IMG/VR virus record: IMGVR_UViG_3300034073_001026
Coordinates: 1 to 23,423 of that record
DNA length: 23,423 nt
Direction: 5' to 3' (one strand)
From: a virus
Below are positions 6,361 through 12,241 of this stretch, piece by piece. The notes beneath the pieces are model-generated. The model searched no databases. It had not been told where the DNA came from and saw nothing but the letters and a program-made list of their open reading frames with translations. Position 1 is the stretch's first letter, and each line of letters begins with the position of its first letter. A program made the translations under genes and the position numbers.

Positions 6361-6513
6361 ATGACCGAGATCGACACCCTCAAAAGCAAGGTCGCCAAGC
6401 AGCGCAACGAGATCGCCCGCCTCGAGCAGAAGATCGCTCAGCTGGCGCTCGACAAGCTGCAAATGCACCGCGACATTCTGGCACTGAAGATCAAACTGGG
6501 AGAGCAAGCATGA
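6361..6513 (+). CDS. Early coiled-coil protein, 50 aa
   Basis: This is the first gene of the rightward early operon. The ATG at 6361 follows GGGAGAG. Almost all of the protein has heptad-type spacing of Leu and Ile with charged residues (IARLEQKIAQLALDKLQMHR), so it should form a coiled coil, perhaps as a homodimer or by binding a host coiled-coil protein. No enzyme motif is present. It overlaps the next gene by ATGA. Confidence 0.75.
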   Translation: MTEIDTLKSKVAKQRNEIARLEQKIAQLALDKLQMHRDILALKIKLGEQA

Positions 6514-6791
6514 TTGACTATTGGGTCGAATGGAAAATCGTCCTCGACGGCGGCATGTATGTCGAGCGGGACGCGATCGCCTGCTTCCGGGTTCAGCCCG
6601 GCGATCACTGGATCGAACTTGAGACGATCACCATCGACGGCTGCATCTATCACGCGAGCATCATCGAGAAGCAGATCGGCAAGCAGGCTATGGCCGACAT
6701 CATCAAGCGGGCCGAGGCATGGTGGGACGATGACGGCTATCGCAACTGGCGGTCTGACAACGAATGGAATGGAGCGCGGTTTCATGCGTGA
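6510..6791 (+). CDS. Early hypothetical protein, 93 aa, Trp-rich
   Basis: I do not recognise this protein. It mixes beta-like segments (WVEWKIVLDGGMYVERDAIA) with a C-terminal helix and a Trp/Asp-rich end (EAWWDDDGYRNW). The acidic, aromatic C-terminus could mimic DNA or bind a host protein, which is speculative. The ATG overlaps the preceding stop (ATGA) and has GGGAGAG upstream. A longer frame reaching back to 6273 is rejected because it would cross the promoter and first gene. Confidence 0.75.
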   Translation: MIDYWVEWKIVLDGGMYVERDAIACFRVQPGDHWIELETITIDGCIYHASIIEKQIGKQAMADIIKRAEAWWDDDGYRNWRSDNEWNGARFHA

Positions 6792-6945
6792 GGATCTTGG
6801 CAGAATGGCGCAGCACTTCGAGCGGCTGCAAGACGACCCGACGAAGCCCCGCCTGCGCTGCCTGCTGGCGGGTGCGGCGGCCGGCGCCATCGGCATCACC
6901 GTGGTGCCGTGGCTCGCGGCGGTCATCATCTCGTGGGGGTGGTGA
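6784..6945 (+). CDS. Small early membrane protein, 53 aa
   Basis: A short amphipathic N-terminus (residues 1-25) is followed by one hydrophobic stretch at about residues 28-51 (AAAGAIGITVVPWLAAVIIS), so it is probably a single-pass inner-membrane protein. Its early position argues against a lysis role; membrane-active superinfection or take-over proteins are alternatives. The ATG lies 8 bases inside the preceding gene and its stop shares one base with the next ATG. Confidence 0.65.
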   Translation: MREDLGRMAQHFERLQDDPTKPRLRCLLAGAAAGAIGITVVPWLAAVIISWGW

Positions 6946-7271
6946 TGACAGAGGCACAACTCGGCGAACTGATGCGCGCACAGGCTCTGAGAGAGGGCCA
7001 CAGGGCGCTTCTCCCGAAGACCGACACGCAGGCCGCATGGCAGTCGGAGCAGGCCCACGAGCGCCGCCAGATGCTCGAGGAGGCCATCTTCGAGGTGCTG
7101 CGGAAGGCAGACCGCCCGCTGGTCCTGAGAGAGATCGTGCAGGCGGTGGACCCCAGCAAGCATGACGCCATCGGGAATGCTCTGCGGCGGTTCAAGGCGT
7201 CGGGCGTGGCGCGCACGGTCTACATCCCCGACCGCATGGGGAAGACCAACATCGGATGGAGGCTCGCATGA
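6945..7271 (+). CDS. Winged-helix DNA-binding protein, early
   Basis: The 108-residue protein starts with a charged helical part. From about residue 43 it has the pattern of a winged helix: a first helix (MLEEAIFEVLRKA), a second (LVLREIVQAV), a likely recognition helix (KHDAIGNALRRFKASG) and a wing (ARTVYIPDRMGKTNIGWRLA). It may be a transcription regulator of host or phage. The ATG at 6945 shares one base with the preceding stop (TGATG) and its own stop overlaps the next ATG. Confidence 0.75.
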   Translation: MTEAQLGELMRAQALREGHRALLPKTDTQAAWQSEQAHERRQMLEEAIFEVLRKADRPLVLREIVQAVDPSKHDAIGNALRRFKASGVARTVYIPDRMGKTNIGWRLA

Positions 7272-7522
7272 AGCTGGTCGTTTTGACTGTCGTCGCAAGC
7301 ACAAGCATCACCGCCGACACAGGCTACGTTGGCATTTACAGGGACATGGACGAATGCAAGCAGATGCAGGATATCTACATCACCCACCTCGACCCGACCG
7401 CGATCATGGTGTGTGACCCCGTGACCAAGAAGCAGCCGGTGCTGATCCCGCCGCCGAGGCCGGATGGCCTGCGTGTAGCGCGTCAGCCTGTGCTGATCCC
7501 ACCAATGAGGCCGAGCAAATGA
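7268..7522 (+). CDS. Possibly exported early protein with duplicated Pro-rich motif
   Basis: The 84-residue protein opens with a hydrophobic stretch (MKLVVLTVVASTS) that could be a short signal sequence or membrane anchor. Two Cys residues (30 and 49) might pair if it is exported. The C-terminus contains the same decapeptide twice, QPVLIPPPRP (56-65) and QPVLIPPMRP (73-82), with nearly identical DNA, so it is a recent internal duplication. No family is recognised. The ATG overlaps the preceding stop. Confidence 0.65.
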   Translation: MKLVVLTVVASTSITADTGYVGIYRDMDECKQMQDIYITHLDPTAIMVCDPVTKKQPVLIPPPRPDGLRVARQPVLIPPMRPSK

Positions 7523-7599
7523 CCGAGGAGCAGATGGAGCGTATCATCATCGAGGCGTTCAAGGTGGTGTTCAGGAAGATGAGGGAGGGGAAGCTGTGA
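7519..7599 (+). CDS. 26-residue microprotein
   Basis: The frame MTEEQMERIIIEAFKVVFRK plus REGKL-type basic end has overlapping junctions on both sides: ATGA with the preceding stop and GTGA with the next start. The peptide is an amphipathic helix with an acidic N-terminus, hydrophobic middle and basic C-terminus. Its place in an otherwise gap-free operon is the main argument that it is real. The function is unknown. Confidence 0.6.
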   Translation: MTEEQMERIIIEAFKVVFRKMREGKL

Positions 7600-7988
7600 G
7601 CGACAAGCACGCACAGATGCGAGAGATGGCGCGCGACCTGATACGTGACAGCGTGATCGAGGACGCCATCGCGCAGAGGATCGCGCAGATCGTGGAGTTC
7701 ATCCACGAAGAGCGTATCAAGCCGCTGCAAGAGCGGGTCGAAATGCTGGAAGAGCAGGTCGGGGCGCTGGAGTATGAACGTGCGATGGATAAGATCGCGG
7801 TGATTGAGGGAGACGCGCCGGAGAAGCGGGTGCACTGGGCGAATGACTATGGCGACATCAACTGGGTTGGATATTGGAATGACACTCGCGAGGATGCCGA
7901 CGAAATTGGAGGGAATGGCCGCATCGCCGTGATCCGCCGCGAGTGGGTCGAAGGCCAGCCGCCGCAGTATTTCACGGAGGAGGTGTGA
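7596..7988 (+). CDS. Early coiled-coil protein, 130 aa
   Basis: It begins with GTG at 7596, overlapping the microprotein stop, with GGGAGGGG upstream. Residues 1-75 are helical with a clear coiled-coil part (ERIKPLQERVEMLEEQVGAL). The rest is a compact Trp- and Asp-rich domain (HWANDYGDINWVGYW) ending in an acidic tail. The fold is not recognised. Oligomerisation through the coiled coil is likely. Confidence 0.75.
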   Translation: MSDKHAQMREMARDLIRDSVIEDAIAQRIAQIVEFIHEERIKPLQERVEMLEEQVGALEYERAMDKIAVIEGDAPEKRVHWANDYGDINWVGYWNDTREDADEIGGNGRIAVIRREWVEGQPPQYFTEEV

Positions 7989-8416
7989 TGACCAAGAAAA
8001 GCTGCCCGCTGGGCGAGGACTGCGACCTGACGATTGCGTGGATGAAGAAGGCGGAAGACGCGCGCGACAAGATCAAGGAACTTGAGGCTGAACTGAACCT
8101 GATGAAAACGTCAGGGATCGCAGAGGTGGCCGTAAGAAACCCAAGCGTCATGGAATACATGAAGCATTGGGAAGGCCGAGCAGAAACGGCAGAGGCCAAG
8201 CTGGCGAAGGCGGTGAAGGATTTGAAAGGTTGGCTAGAAGTGTCCCAACATTGCACAATTGAGGATGGCGTCTGCTGGTGTGGGGAAGACATGAAGAACC
8301 ACCGCAATTCGACGAACTACGCGCATTCACCCGTGGATCACGGCGCTTACGTTGCTAGACGGTTGGCAGAAAGCACCCGCGCCACGCTGGCCGAGATTGA
8401 GGGAGGCAAGCCATGA
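7988..8416 (+). CDS. Early protein with coiled coil and Cys/His cluster
   Basis: The 142-residue protein starts at the ATG at 7988, after GGAGG and sharing one base with the preceding stop. Residues 20-42 and 60-82 are helical, with the AEAKLAKAVKDL segment also seen in neighbouring early genes. Residues 88-118 hold a Cys/His cluster (HCTIEDGVCWCGEDMKNH, then H113 and H118) that could bind zinc. No known family is recognised. Confidence 0.72.
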   Translation: MTKKSCPLGEDCDLTIAWMKKAEDARDKIKELEAELNLMKTSGIAEVAVRNPSVMEYMKHWEGRAETAEAKLAKAVKDLKGWLEVSQHCTIEDGVCWCGEDMKNHRNSTNYAHSPVDHGAYVARRLAESTRATLAEIEGGKP

Positions 8417-8751
8417 CCGACAACGATCTGGTGAAGCGGCTGCGAAAGCGGCAGGAGTTTGAGTTTATTGACGGATACAAGCGCATTGAGTGGGAAGATG
8501 ATGATGCTCTCGAAGCAGCCGACCGCATCGAAGTCCTGACCGAGCAGCTAGAAGCGGCCCGCTTGGATGCGAAGGAGGCGGAGGCGTATTCGGTGTGGCT
8601 GGAAGGAAAGTTGGCGAAGGCGCGAGAGGCTTTGAAGGAGGCTTGGTTCATGCTGACTGTGCCGCATCTTGATTACGAACCGGAGCCGGAAGAGCCGGGA
8701 TTGCGGCGCATCAAGACCACTCTCGCAGAACTGACAGGAGACAAGCCATGA
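8413..8751 (+). CDS. Early protein of the DLVKRLR / AADRIE type
   Basis: The 112-residue protein begins MTDNDLVKRLRKRQEF and continues DALEAADRIEVLTEQLEAAR, a pattern common in small accessory proteins of proteobacterial phages and prophages whose role is unknown. The rest is a long coiled coil followed by a Pro/Glu-rich stretch (EPEPEEPG). It shares its N-terminal pattern with the genes at 8748 and 9381, so they look like paralogues. ATGA overlaps occur on both sides. Confidence 0.75.
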   Translation: MTDNDLVKRLRKRQEFEFIDGYKRIEWEDDDALEAADRIEVLTEQLEAARLDAKEAEAYSVWLEGKLAKAREALKEAWFMLTVPHLDYEPEPEEPGLRRIKTTLAELTGDKP

Positions 8752-9104
8752 CCGACACCGACCCTGTGAAGCAAGCCCTAGCAGAGTTGCAAGACCTCGT
8801 TCGCTGCCGCTGCCATGAAGCCTACAAAGGTCGCGGGCTGCACGATCCTAACTGCCACTGCGACAGCGCCGACGCTGTGAAGGTGGTGGCCGACGATCTT
8901 GAGACGCTAGACAAAGCCTGCAAGGAATGGGCTGACGTATCACAGCGAAGCTATCAGCGCGGCAAGGCGGCAGAAGCCAAGCTAGAGATGGCTGTCTTTC
9001 TTCTCACGGATGCGATGGTGCAACTCCGCGAAGGCAAGATCAAGCAGCGGCGCAATCGGGCTGACATCATTGATCAGATGCTAGAGGAATGGAGAAACGA
9101 ATGA
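8748..9104 (+). CDS. Early protein with CxCH...HxxxCxC cluster
   Basis: The 118-residue protein starts MTDTDPVKQALAELQDL, similar to its neighbours. At residues 20-38 it has C20, C22, H23, H32, C36 and C38, which could make a small zinc-binding knuckle. The remainder is helical, including KAAEAKLEMAVFLL, shared in style with the gene at 7988. The function is unknown; nucleic-acid or protein binding is possible. It overlaps both neighbours by ATGA. Confidence 0.75.
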   Translation: MTDTDPVKQALAELQDLVRCRCHEAYKGRGLHDPNCHCDSADAVKVVADDLETLDKACKEWADVSQRSYQRGKAAEAKLEMAVFLLTDAMVQLREGKIKQRRNRADIIDQMLEEWRNE

Positions 9105-9388
9105 CCGACGACCAACACGCCCGCCTGCGTATTCTCGCCCGTGCCGCCGAGGTAACGGGCGGCGAGCGGCAGGATAGCTACGGCCCCGTCAAGATGAACC
9201 TGCAACGGATCGCCGACCTCTGGACGGCCTATCTCGACTGCGGCGTGAAGCTCAGGCCAGAGTCTGTCGCATGGATGATGGTGCTGTTGAAGGCAGCCAG
9301 AGCGGAGGCAGACGGCTATCACGAGGACAACTACATCGACGCGGCGGCCTACGCTGCCATCGCTGGGGAGTGCAGGATAGATGAGTGA
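9101..9388 (+). CDS. DUF6378-like phage protein
   Basis: The 95-residue protein has the features I associate with the DUF6378 family of phage proteins: GERQDSYGPVKMNLQRIADL (21-40), a central WMMVLLKAAR, and DNYIDAAAYAAIAGE near the C-terminus. It is all-helical with conserved acidic residues, reminiscent of MazG-type nucleotide-binding helices, though no activity is established. The ATG at 9101 overlaps the preceding stop and has GGAG seven bases upstream; an earlier in-frame ATG at 9089 is less likely. Confidence 0.8.
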   Translation: MTDDQHARLRILARAAEVTGGERQDSYGPVKMNLQRIADLWTAYLDCGVKLRPESVAWMMVLLKAARAEADGYHEDNYIDAAAYAAIAGECRIDE

Positions 9389-9677
9389 GGACGACATCGT
9401 GAAGCGCCTTCGCCATCTAGGCGATCATGCTTCCTTCGAGCCGCATATGCACCACGCGGCGGCCGATCATATCGACGACCTTCGCCGCCAGATCCAAGAC
9501 CTGCATCGTCAGGTCAACTATTGGATCGCAAGCAGCAAGCATTGGGAGAAGCTGTGGGAGCAGGCGGCCAACCGCGTGATGCAGCTAGACCCCGCCTTCG
9601 ACACCGTGTTCAAGACCAGCCCTGAGAAGGTGAAGGCGCTGCGGGATGCCATCGAGGACTGGCACGATGGCGACTGA
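9381..9677 (+). CDS. Early coiled-coil protein related to its neighbours
   Basis: The 98-residue protein begins MSEDDIVKRLRHLGDHA and contains HHAAADHIDDLRRQIQDLHR, the same layout as the gene at 8413. Residues 22-30 are His-rich. The C-terminal third is helical and acidic. It is probably a paralogue in the early tandem family; the function is unknown. Its start lies 8 bases inside the preceding gene. Confidence 0.75.
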   Translation: MSEDDIVKRLRHLGDHASFEPHMHHAAADHIDDLRRQIQDLHRQVNYWIASSKHWEKLWEQAANRVMQLDPAFDTVFKTSPEKVKALRDAIEDWHDGD

Positions 9678-10086
9678 GGGCATCCCGCATTTCAACGCGA
9701 TGCCGGTCGTCATCAGGGGAGAGCATTACCCTTCGCAGCGGGCGGCGGCGGCGGCCCTTGGCGTCACGCAGTCGGCCGTTAGTCGGATGCTGACGAACAA
9801 GGGCGAGCTGTCTGCCTGCGGCCTGCGCAAGTATGGGGCGCCCGGAAACAGGAATGCGGCTCGCGCGCTGACGATCGGGCCGCTGACGTTCGAGAGCAGG
9901 ACGAAGGCCGCCGAGGTTCTCGGCATCACCCGCAATCAGATCAGCCGGTGGATCTCGAAGCGGGCGACACCCGGCCAGCGGGAGATGCTGCTCGCCGCCG
10001 TCATGCGGCTGTCGATGAAAGAAGGCCCCCGCCGGAGCGAGGGCCAGTTTCACAGGGAGAACACATCACCGGGAGGACGACGGTGA
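9667..10086 (+). CDS. Tandem NUMOD1-like HTH DNA-binding protein
   Basis: The 139-residue protein holds two related helix-turn-helix units, YPSQRAAAAALGVTQSAVSR (21-40) and FESRTKAAEVLGITRNQISR (75-94), each preceded by a short beta strand. This resembles NUMOD1-type modules that usually accompany homing endonucleases, but no nuclease domain follows. It may be a free-standing DNA-binding protein or a remnant of a homing enzyme. The start lies 11 bases inside the preceding gene. The 3' end overlaps a hairpin and a convergent gene; the basic tail after about residue 118 may simply be read-through of that structured DNA. Confidence 0.75.
   Translation: MATEGIPHFNAMPVVIRGEHYPSQRAAAAALGVTQSAVSRMLTNKGELSACGLRKYGAPGNRNAARALTIGPLTFESRTKAAEVLGITRNQISRWISKRATPGQREMLLAAVMRLSMKEGPRRSEGQFHRENTSPGGRR
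10014..10045 (-). terminator. Leftward intrinsic terminator inside the convergence zone
   Basis: GGCCC (10024-10028) and CGC (10030-10032) pair with GCG (10037-10039) and GGGCC (10041-10045) around CGGA, with one mismatch. On the reverse strand the stem is followed by CTTCTTTC. It would end the leftward late transcript inside the 3' end of the last early gene. The plus-strand side lacks a T tract. Confidence 0.55.
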
Positions 10087-10089
10087 TGT
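10063..10089. other. Perfect 9-bp inverted repeat between convergent genes
   Basis: ACATCACCG (10063-10071) and CGGTGATGT (10081-10089) flank a nine-base loop. The repeat contains the stop codons of both convergent genes. T-rich sequence (CTTATCCTT) follows on the plus strand, so it may weakly terminate early transcription. Confidence 0.6.
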
Positions 10090-10212
10090 CTTATCCTTGC
10101 GCTCTTTCTCGATCTTGGCAAGCGTCCCGTAAACGTAGGCGTCCTTGCGCTCGCCCTTCAGCCCCATCTCTTTGGCCCGCGCCATCAGGCTGCGTTCGAT
10201 CTTCTTAGGCAT
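10066..10212 (-). CDS. Small basic protein, 48 aa
   Basis: The reverse-strand frame begins MPKKIERSLMARAKEMGLKG and continues through a Lys/Glu-rich helix to SPSSSR. The ATG follows GAGGGAGAAGGGTG and shares one base with the stop of the upstream gene (TGATG). It is highly charged and probably helical. Similar tiny basic proteins occur next to DUF6321-type genes in phages, function unknown. It overlaps the rightward early gene tail-to-tail by 21 bp. Confidence 0.7.
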   Translation of the reverse strand: MPKKIERSLMARAKEMGLKGERKDAYVYGTLAKIEKERKDKTSPSSSR

Positions 10213-10520
10213 CACCCTTCTCCCTCGTTCCTGCGACTGATCGCCGCTGCCTTGCGCCTAGCATCCGCCTTCGACGATGCGCCCCACGCCATCAGGGATT
10301 TCAGCAGCCGCGTCGGTCGTCCTTTCTCGTCGCGCTCGGGGCCTTCCATAGCACCCATGCGGGCGAGGAATGACGCGCGGCGAGGATTGTCGCCGGATTT
10401 CACGGGGGCCTTGAGATCAGAGCCGGGATTTTCGCGCTCGTAGCTGCGACGACCCTTCTCGTTCAGACCGCCGCTTTCGGACTGACCCTCTTTCCTTTGC
10501 CAAGCAGCGGTCTTAGCCAT
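10212..10520 (-). CDS. DUF6321-like phage protein
   Basis: The 102-residue, very basic protein (AWQRKEGQSESGGLNEKGRR, KSGDNPRRASFLARMGAMEG, DEKGRPTRLLKSLMAWG) matches my memory of the DUF6321 family, common in marine phages and found near structural genes. It lacks hydrophobic segments and may bind nucleic acid or be a minor virion component. It overlaps the upstream small gene by 8 bases and the downstream one by one base. Confidence 0.8.
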   Translation of the reverse strand: MAKTAAWQRKEGQSESGGLNEKGRRSYERENPGSDLKAPVKSGDNPRRASFLARMGAMEGPERDEKGRPTRLLKSLMAWGASSKADARRKAAAISRRNEGEG

Positions 10521-10671
10521 CTTTCTTCTTCTCTTTGAACCCGCCGACCTTGCGCTTCATCATGCTGTAGGTCTTCGGATCAACGGTGCTTTCGGACTTG
10601 GGCCGGCTGGTGCCCGCTTCCTTGCGCTTGGCGATGTTAGCATAGAGGCCGGGTTTCACATCAAGCTCCAT
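10513..10671 (-). CDS. Small basic KPGLYANI-type phage protein, 52 aa
   Basis: The frame starts MELDVKPGLYANIAKRKEAG and ends in a Lys-rich tail. The KPGLYANI..KR start is familiar from short phage proteins found next to DUF6321-type genes, role unknown (possibly DNA binding or virion). The ribosome binding site is weak. It is the first of three coupled leftward genes after the intervening rightward nuclease gene. Confidence 0.72.
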   Translation of the reverse strand: MELDVKPGLYANIAKRKEAGTSRPKSESTVDPKTYSMMKRKVGGFKEKKKDG

Positions 10672-10680
10672 GTCTTTGCT

Positions 10681-10708
10681 TTGTCAGCATTCTCGTGATA
10701 CCTATAGC
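10681..10708 (+). promoter_or_regulatory. Promoter for the orphan nuclease gene, probably leaderless
   Basis: TTGTCA (10681-10686) and TATAGC (10703-10708) match sigma70 boxes at 5 of 6 and 4 of 6 positions with a 16-base spacer. The ATG at 10714 is only six bases after the -10 box, so transcription should start at or next to the A of the ATG. No ribosome binding site is present, which agrees with a leaderless mRNA. Confidence 0.6.
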
Positions 10709-10713
10709 ACACC

Positions 10714-11073
10714 ATGAACCATGAATCTATCGGTCGCGCCGGAGAGTTCTTGGTGGCCCATCATCTTGAGATGGCGGGCCTGCGCGCGGTGCATGCTGAT
10801 GTAATCGGCCAGGATCTCTGGGTGCGAACGGTGTCGAACCGCATGGTCACGGTGCAGGTAAAATCCACCGCCAAAGCGATAGAGCAGGACGGCAGGTTCT
10901 ACTACACGTTCTATAACGGCACCCACATCTGGCGCGCGGATGTCTACGCTTTCGTCGCCATCGACGTTGGCCTCGTGATCTTCGAGCCGACCATGCTCAA
11001 GCGCCGCAAGATCCAGCATCACGAGTTCACCCGAGAGCGGATGCAATCTTCGATAGCACAGTTTTTTTACTGA
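10714..11073 (+). CDS. Orphan PD-(D/E)XK nuclease-like protein
   Basis: The 119-residue protein has the core pattern of small PD-(D/E)XK nucleases: GRAGEFLVAHHLEMAGL (E11), GQDLW (D34) and VTVQVKST (Q48, K50), followed by beta strands. It resembles the group I intron endonuclease / Holliday-junction-like branch. It is the only rightward gene in the leftward late module and has its own promoter, so it looks like a moron or a mobile nuclease. It could cut host or rival DNA. Its 3' end overlaps the endolysin gene tail-to-tail by 47 bp. Activity is inferred from motifs only. Confidence 0.8.
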   Translation: MNHESIGRAGEFLVAHHLEMAGLRAVHADVIGQDLWVRTVSNRMVTVQVKSTAKAIEQDGRFYYTFYNGTHIWRADVYAFVAIDVGLVIFEPTMLKRRKIQHHEFTRERMQSSIAQFFY

Positions 11074-11578
11074 CCATCGACAGGGCAACCTCAAGCGTCT
11101 CCTCGTTGCGCCGCAGCCAGCCCCTGCCGAATGTGGCGAAGGTGTTCAGGTTGCGGTAGAAGTTCTCGCGCATGATCGCCATCTTCTTGATAACGACGCG
11201 CGCATCCATCTTCTTGACCGCCGCCACGGTGGCCGCGCCCACAGCTCCGTCAGCCTCGACGCCAGCGATCCGTTGCAATGCCTTCGCCGCCCGCCCGGTG
11301 CCGCTGTTCACGGCCCAATCGAAGACAGCCCAATCGACACCGCTCGGCAGCTCGTCGCCACGCACGCGATCCCAGTACAGCTTCTTGTACAACGGGGCGA
11401 CATCCTCGACCGTCAGCTTCTTCATGGCGTCCTTGCCAGCAGGCTTGCCGATCCATTGCTCCCACACCTTGCGGGTGACGCCGAGGTTCGTTTCGCCGCC
11501 GGGGTCTTTCGGATGGTTCACATAGCCGCCCTCGTGCTTCAGCAGCATCTTGAGGCACTCGTCGAAGTTCTCTTTCAT
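11027..11578 (-). CDS. Endolysin, glycoside hydrolase family 108 muramidase
   Basis: The 183-residue protein should cut the glycan strands of peptidoglycan at lysis. KHEGGYVNHPKDPGGETNLG (14-33) is the signature of GH108 N-acetylmuramidases with catalytic Glu16. Residues about 97-160 fit the peptidoglycan-binding domain usual in this family (ALQRIAGVEADGAVGAATV). No signal sequence is seen, so export would need the holin. A good ribosome binding site (GGAGG) precedes the ATG, which overlaps the spanin stop (ATGA). It is the last gene of the lysis cassette. Confidence 0.93.
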   Translation of the reverse strand: MKENFDECLKMLLKHEGGYVNHPKDPGGETNLGVTRKVWEQWIGKPAGKDAMKKLTVEDVAPLYKKLYWDRVRGDELPSGVDWAVFDWAVNSGTGRAAKALQRIAGVEADGAVGAATVAAVKKMDARVVIKKMAIMRENFYRNLNTFATFGRGWLRRNEETLEVALSMVSKKTVLSKIASALG

Positions 11579-11913
11579 TTCTTCCTCCTGAACAGTCCGA
11601 TGAATCCGCGCAATATTTCTGGCGGGCTAGGTGCCATCCATCCGATCATAAACGCGATCCAATACCAGATTGGGATGTCCGCAAAATTGTTGATCGTGAC
11701 GGTTTCGACCGACGCGGCCTCGATCTGCTTCGTCTCCGTGATGATGTCCCGGCCAACCTCTGTGCGCTCCTGATTGGCTACAACTTGCTGGGTGTTCTCC
11801 TTGCCCGCCTGCACGTTGGCCGCAACATTCGGACCGCCGCCGCCCAGCATGCCGAGAGGCAACGCCCCGCAGCCCGTCAGCAGGATCGCCAGCGCCAGCG
11901 CCTTAGCCTTCAT
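11575..11913 (-). CDS. Candidate unimolecular spanin (lipoprotein with C-terminal TM)
   Basis: The 112-residue protein has a lipoprotein signal with lipobox LLTGC (C15), a Gly-rich and then Gln/Glu-rich periplasmic part, and a C-terminal membrane segment at about 81-94 (IPIWYWIAFMIGWMAP) followed by a basic tail. An outer-membrane lipid anchor plus an inner-membrane anchor in one chain is the layout of T1 gp11-type u-spanins, which fuse the two membranes at lysis. Its place between a holin candidate and the endolysin supports this. The ATG at 11913 has GGGAG upstream; an ATG at 11937 is less likely. Confidence 0.75.
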   Translation of the reverse strand: MKAKALALAILLTGCGALPLGMLGGGGPNVAANVQAGKENTQQVVANQERTEVGRDIITETKQIEAASVETVTINNFADIPIWYWIAFMIGWMAPSPPEILRGFIGLFRRKK

Positions 11914-12241
11914 CGCCCCGCTCCCTTGTCCTGACATACGCGCTGGCCCCCATGAACGCCGCCACCACGCCCATCTGCGCCGTGTAGAACATGGTCATCA
12001 GCCCGCTCAGAGCCTCGATGCGGTCGGTCGGCAGGATCGGCAGGATCAGCGCCAGCGTCAGCGCGACCATGCTGCCCATCGCCACCCATGCCATATGCCG
12101 CTGCTGGTCCTGCTGCTTGTCCCAGTTCTCGATCCTGAGCAAACGCTCGTGCTTCCCGATCTCGCCGTTGGTCACAACCCCGTCGCCATCCAGATCGGCC
12201 ACGTCGAGGATGCTGTCAGACTCCAGCCGCTTCGGTGTCAT
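11903..12241 (-). CDS. Holin candidate with EF-hand loop
   Basis: The 112-residue protein has two membrane segments (about 50-70 and 78-101) and a charged C-terminus, so it is the best holin candidate in the lysis cassette. Unusually, the N-terminal part contains DLDGDGVVTNGE (16-27), a complete 12-residue EF-hand calcium-loop pattern. The ATG overlaps the preceding stop and follows GAGGGG. It overlaps the spanin gene by 11 bases. The holin call is by position and topology only. Confidence 0.65.
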   Translation of the reverse strand: MTPKRLESDSILDVADLDGDGVVTNGEIGKHERLLRIENWDKQQDQQRHMAWVAMGSMVALTLALILPILPTDRIEALSGLMTMFYTAQMGVVAAFMGASAYVRTRERGDEG

